This document shows positions 60,720 to 64,000 of a stretch of 64,000 nt of DNA, piece after piece. Each line of letters opens with the position of its first letter. Position 1 is the stretch's first letter. The stretch spans positions 750,515 through 814,514 of the forward strand of contig GG774889.1 in assembly GCA_000163695.1 (NCBI GenBank), in the 5' to 3' direction. Below the pieces are notes generated by a model. The model had not been told where the DNA came from. It was given only the letters and a program-made list of their open reading frames with translations, and did not search any database. Both the position numbers and the translations under genes were made by a program. This stretch comes from Bacteroidetes oral taxon 274 str. F0058 (lineage in GTDB: Bacteria; Bacteroidota; Bacteroidia; Bacteroidales; Paludibacteraceae).

Positions 60720-60754
60720 TATAAAAAGTAATCTGCGGACAATGGAAAAAATAT

Positions 60755-60762
60755 TAATTTTG
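60755..60762 (+). promoter_or_regulatory. -7 promoter box of the gltD-like gene
   Basis: TAATTTTG, about 65 bases before the ATG at 60827. Confidence 0.6.
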
Positions 60763-60826
60763 TAAATCTTTTCGTTTTAGGAGTAAGATTTTTATAAACA
60801 CAACCCTCAAAAATAACATACAGACA

Positions 60827-62317
60827 ATGAGCAATCAAGAGACATCAAAAGATAACGTGATAGACACAAAAAATCCGTCGTGGCGTAGTGAACTGAAGAA
60901 ACAGATTTCGGGCAAGGACAGAACCTCGCTCAGTAGGGTGAAGATGAGTGAACTACCGCCCAATGTTCGTAATAAGAACTACGAAGAAGTCAACCGTGGG
61001 CTTACGCTTACCGAGGCTATGCAGGAGGCGAAACGCTGTCTGGATTGCCCTAACCCTGGTTGTGTACAGGGTTGTCCTGTGGGGATAGATATTCCCTCGT
61101 TTATTAAGAGAATAGAGGTGGGGCAGATACTCGATGCCGCTAAGGTGCTCAAAGAGACTTCGGCATTGCCTGCCGTCTGTGGCAGGGTGTGTCCGCAAGA
61201 GAAACAGTGTGAGGCTCTTTGTATTCATAAAAAAATGAAAAAAGAACCTGTTGCCATAGGGTATCTCGAGCGTTTTGCCGCCGACTTCGAGCGCGAGTCG
61301 GGGCAAATATCCGTACCTGAGGTCAAGCAGCGAAACGGCATAAAGATTGCCGTGGCAGGCTCGGGACCGGCAGGGTTGTCGTTTGCAGGCGATATGGTAA
61401 AGTATGGATATGATGTTACGGTGTTCGAGGCATTGCACGAGATAGGCGGTGTGCTGAAGTACGGTATTCCCGAGTTTCGTCTGCCTAATGCAGTAATCGA
61501 CGTAGAGATAGACACGCTTCGGAAGACGGGAGTGAAGTTTGTAACCAATTGTATTGTAGGTAAAACCATCTCGATAGAAGACCTTAAGAGGGACGGTTTT
61601 CGTGCCATCTTCGTGGCGTCGGGAGCGGGGTTGCCCAATTTTATGCACATCAAAGGCGAAAACTACAACGGCGTTATGTCTTCCAACGAGTATCTGACCA
61701 GAATAAACCTAATGGGAGCAGCACGCGATAAAGATAGCGATACCCCTGTATTGAGCGGTAAAACAGTTGCTGTCATCGGAGGCGGCAATACTGCAATGGA
61801 CTCTGTACGTACGGCTTTGCGAGTCGGAGCTAAGAGGGCTATGATAGTGTATCGTCGCTCGGAAGAAGAGATGCCCGCCCGCCTCGAAGAGATAAAACAC
61901 GCCAAAGAAGAGGGTGTAGAGTTTCTTATGTTGCACAACCCGATAGAGTATATTGCCGACGAGAAGGGACGCGTAAAACAGATGATACTTCAGCAAATGG
62001 AGCTTGGAGAGCCCGATGCGGCAGGTAGACGCAAACCTGTACCTGTCGTCGGAGCGACTGTTACGATAGACGTAGATACAGTAGTGGTTGCTATCGGAGT
62101 ATCACCCAATCCGCTTATACCCAATTCGGTAGAGGGATTGCAGATGAGCAAATGGCATACGGTGGTAGTCGACGAAAATACGATGCAATCGTCTATTCCG
62201 ATAATTTTTGCAGGAGGCGACATAGTACGCGGAGGAGCGACCGTCATACTCGCTATGGGCGACGGTAGACGTGCAGCCAAATCTATGCACGAGAAGATAG
62301 AACGTGGTGAGATATAG
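60827..62317 (+). CDS. gltD: NADPH-dependent glutamate synthase small subunit-like flavoprotein
   Basis: 496 residues. The N-terminal Fe-S region has CLDCPNPGCVQGCPVGIDIP and CGRVCPQEKQCEALC. The FAD site is VAGSGPAGLSFAGDM, with the NADPH site at VIGGGNTAMDSVRTALRVGA and the C-terminal FAD motif FAGGDIVRGGATV. It passes electrons from NADPH to a partner. In classical GOGAT the partner is GltB; in NfnAB-type enzymes it is a ferredoxin-NADP reductase-like subunit. Neither gene is adjacent, so the exact role is open. Confidence 0.85.
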   Translation: MSNQETSKDNVIDTKNPSWRSELKKQISGKDRTSLSRVKMSELPPNVRNKNYEEVNRGLTLTEAMQEAKRCLDCPNPGCVQGCPVGIDIPSFIKRIEVGQILDAAKVLKETSALPAVCGRVCPQEKQCEALCIHKKMKKEPVAIGYLERFAADFERESGQISVPEVKQRNGIKIAVAGSGPAGLSFAGDMVKYGYDVTVFEALHEIGGVLKYGIPEFRLPNAVIDVEIDTLRKTGVKFVTNCIVGKTISIEDLKRDGFRAIFVASGAGLPNFMHIKGENYNGVMSSNEYLTRINLMGAARDKDSDTPVLSGKTVAVIGGGNTAMDSVRTALRVGAKRAMIVYRRSEEEMPARLEEIKHAKEEGVEFLMLHNPIEYIADEKGRVKQMILQQMELGEPDAAGRRKPVPVVGATVTIDVDTVVVAIGVSPNPLIPNSVEGLQMSKWHTVVVDENTMQSSIPIIFAGGDIVRGGATVILAMGDGRRAAKSMHEKIERGEI

Positions 62318-62387
62318 CCCAATCGTAGACACGAGTATATGATATGACCAATTCTGTATAATTCAAAAAATTATCGGTATAGAGCAA

Positions 62388-63275
62388 GTGAACGACAGGC
62401 TAAAAATATGGATATTGGCAGCACGTCCCAAGACGCTTGCTGCGGGCGTGTCGCCCGTGTTGGTCGCTTCCGGTCTGGCTATCAGAGACGGGGTGTTTCG
62501 TTGGCAGTATGCCGCCGTATGTCTGTTGATAGCCGTGCTCTTTCAGGTGGCATCGAACTTTGCCAACGACTACTTCGACTACAAAAAAGGTATCGACACT
62601 CCCGACAGAGTCGGTCCCAAACGTGCAGTAGCCGAGGGGTGGGTGTCGCCACGACAGATGCTTGTGGCACTGTACGTAGTGCTTGCAGCGGCTTTTGTGC
62701 TCGGTCTTATGCTTATGTTGGTTGTCGACTGGCGGCTGTTGTTTGTCGGTGTTGTCGTGGTGGTGTTTGCATTGGCTTATTCGGGAGGCAAATATCCACT
62801 CGCATACAACGGATTAGGGGATGTTTGCGTGCTTGTTTTTTATGGTATCGTCCCTGTGGTGTTTACCTATTATATTCAGGCTATGGCTTTTACCGTCGAT
62901 GCCTTCGTGTGTGGAGCAGCAGTTGGTTTTGCCTCCATTAATATCTTGGTTGCCAATAATTACAGGGATTATAGTTCTGATAAACAGGCTAATAAAAGAA
63001 CTACGATAGTAATATTCGGTAAGAAATTCGGAGAATATTTTTTTCTTGTAAATGGATTTTTGGCTGTTGCTATGTGTCAGTATTTTTGGTCGAGGGGGCT
63101 TTTGTATGCTGCCGTTTTACCGCTATTGTATTTAATATTGCATATTATCGTCTGGAGCGAGATGGTAAAAATAGGCGAGGGTAGCTGGCTTATAGCCATA
63201 CTTGGTAAGACTGCTCGTAATACGCTTATATTCAGTGTGCTATTGTTCGTGGGATTTCTCCTTGACAGTTTGTAA
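62388..63275 (+). CDS. menA: 1,4-dihydroxy-2-naphthoate polyprenyltransferase
   Basis: 295 residues from a GTG start; no in-frame ATG lies near. An integral membrane UbiA-family enzyme that attaches the polyprenyl chain to DHNA to give demethylmenaquinone. The first Asp-rich motif is NFANDYFDYKKGIDTPDR and the second lies around NNYRDYSSDKQANKRT. About nine hydrophobic helices. It starts 70 bases after the gltD-like gene and probably shares its transcript. Together with IspB it shows a menaquinone-based respiratory chain. Confidence 0.94.
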   Translation: MNDRLKIWILAARPKTLAAGVSPVLVASGLAIRDGVFRWQYAAVCLLIAVLFQVASNFANDYFDYKKGIDTPDRVGPKRAVAEGWVSPRQMLVALYVVLAAAFVLGLMLMLVVDWRLLFVGVVVVVFALAYSGGKYPLAYNGLGDVCVLVFYGIVPVVFTYYIQAMAFTVDAFVCGAAVGFASINILVANNYRDYSSDKQANKRTTIVIFGKKFGEYFFLVNGFLAVAMCQYFWSRGLLYAAVLPLLYLILHIIVWSEMVKIGEGSWLIAILGKTARNTLIFSVLLFVGFLLDSL

Positions 63276-63282
63276 AAATTTT

Positions 63283-64000
63283 TTATTTCAAAAACAACAA
63301 TAATTTTTCGAATATAGCAGCTTTCTGAGTTTTATCCGTTATCGTCTCGAGCGGGAAACCTGCGATAACGACACGGTAAGCTCCACTGACTGCAATGGCG
63401 GCACTCATCGAATTTTCGGCATAACGCATTATAGTATAACCCTGTTTGTCTGCCGGTTCTATGGCATCGGGGCTTTCGAGCACATATATATCGCTGTTTA
63501 TCTTGTTGTTGACAGGGCAACACTCGTATGAACTGATATCGATGGCAGGCGAATACACGCCTCTGACAGTGCAGTTGTCGGCAGCGTGGTCGGTTCGCCA
63601 CGATATCTTCAGAGTATTGCGTGCGAAAGTGCTGTCTGTCGGGCTACCGAGTCCGATAAGGTCTTTACCGATATATGCTCCGCTCACGAGCAACGATTTT
63701 CCTTGTTGCAGATAATCGTTCAATATTGTCTGCATATCGGGCGGTATGGTTGCATATTGTATCTGTCCTGTAAATCCGTTTTTGATACGTTTTTGTTTGC
63801 CGAGTATAAGGTCTGTTATTTTGAATCTGTCGAGGGAGACCGAGTTTTTCTCTACTGCCTGTATCGATGCCGATGAGAACGAAAATCCTGCCTTGGCTAT
63901 CGCCTCGCCGTGCGACAACGGATAGTCGAAACTATTGCCTGCAACTGCAATCTGCTCGTATGTGCCGTACGATGCTCCAAACCCCGGAGAGTCGTCGTCT
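63283..64000 (-). CDS. C-terminal part of a large secreted protein (xanthan-lyase-like), cut by the window edge
   Basis: At least 239 residues; the frame stays open to position 64000 and starts outside. The visible part begins DDDSPGFGASYGTYEQIAV, followed by AGNSFDYPLSHGEAIAKAGF, a pattern I associate with Bacteroidales proteins annotated as xanthan lyase or golvesin-domain secreted hydrolases. It then has an alpha/beta region resembling a type 1 glutamine amidotransferase fold (SLLVSGAYIGKDL, YRVVIAGFPLETITD). No T9SS tail is visible at the end. A TTG at 63918 is not a real start. Convergent with menA, gap of seven bases. Confidence 0.65.
   Translation of the reverse strand, partial: DDDSPGFGASYGTYEQIAVAGNSFDYPLSHGEAIAKAGFSFSSASIQAVEKNSVSLDRFKITDLILGKQKRIKNGFTGQIQYATIPPDMQTILNDYLQQGKSLLVSGAYIGKDLIGLGSPTDSTFARNTLKISWRTDHAADNCTVRGVYSPAIDISSYECCPVNNKINSDIYVLESPDAIEPADKQGYTIMRYAENSMSAAIAVSGAYRVVIAGFPLETITDKTQKAAIFEKLLLFLK

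Noticed and set aside
63283..63918. Complete 211-residue gene starting at TTG 63918
   Set aside because: The frame is open to the window edge and the residues before the TTG continue the protein, so the gene is partial.

Overview
The window is chromosomal DNA from a member of the Bacteroidota, most likely the order Bacteroidales. The evidence for this is consistent across the window. More than two dozen genes have the Bacteroidota -7 promoter box TAnnTTTG upstream, often with TTG or TTTG 18-20 bases further upstream, and Shine-Dalgarno sequences are nearly absent. Lineage-typical genes are present: a PUR-alpha/DUF3276 protein, a PorE-type type IX secretion (T9SS) protein, BspA-like leucine-rich repeat proteins with T9SS sorting tails, an alanine racemase carrying MurF sequence, a DUF2807 (GIN) protein, and an MMPL-acyltransferase fusion. 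Most of the window is core genome. I see no prophage, insertion sequence, CRISPR array or rRNA.

Layout. 1-794: the 5' end of an off-window gene, then an AT-rich stretch with a 42-bp tandem repeat. 795-9778 (minus strand): clpP, clpX, a porE-like gene, thyA, rimM, lipB and polA. 9931-12022: a winged-helix regulator/membrane-protein pair, an M23 peptidase, and a symmetric bidirectional promoter shared with alaS (12106-14709, plus). 14942-23006: a low-complexity secreted protein, a CcdA/DsbD-like membrane protein, rdgB, a Wzz-like protein, a GNAT acetyltransferase and a 1199-residue MMPL-PlsC-methyltransferase-like fusion. 23155-27196: miaB, rpmH, a PUR-alpha protein, tRNA-His and alr.

27422-34276 is a complete-looking thiamine operon on the minus strand: a TPP riboswitch, then thiS, thiC, a ThiE-like/ThiD/ThiE fusion, thiG, thiH and thiF. 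34500-45900 (mostly plus): fabG, trxA, tgt, an LptF/G permease, ychF, efp (minus), mutL, ddl, a short-chain polyprenyl synthetase and an unknown helical protein. 45937-47718 (minus): a yecH-like gene, bcp and murB. 48004-53559 is the most accessory-like part: a 953-residue LRR protein, a UDG-fold-like protein, tcdA, two almost identical hairpin plus heptad-repeat units, a long palindrome, and an AT-rich patch with a small orphan gene and broken reading frames. 53763-64000: tkt, a DUF2807 protein, ispB and ispD, a SemiSWEET, a second LRR/T9SS protein, gltD-like, menA and the C-terminal part of a large secreted protein running off the end.

Functional links: the porE-like protein is a T9SS component, and the two LRR proteins end in what look like T9SS sorting domains, so the window holds part of the machine and its likely cargo. 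ispD, two polyprenyl synthetases and menA serve isoprenoid and menaquinone synthesis. alr, ddl, murB, the M23 peptidase and porE concern peptidoglycan. I found no clearly new multi-gene system. The best candidates for follow-up are the fused or remodelled proteins (ThiE-ThiD-ThiE, MMPL-PlsC-MT, Alr with a MurF remnant) and the repeat-bearing region at 47.9-53.6 kb. All functional calls were made by reading the sequence, without database searches.
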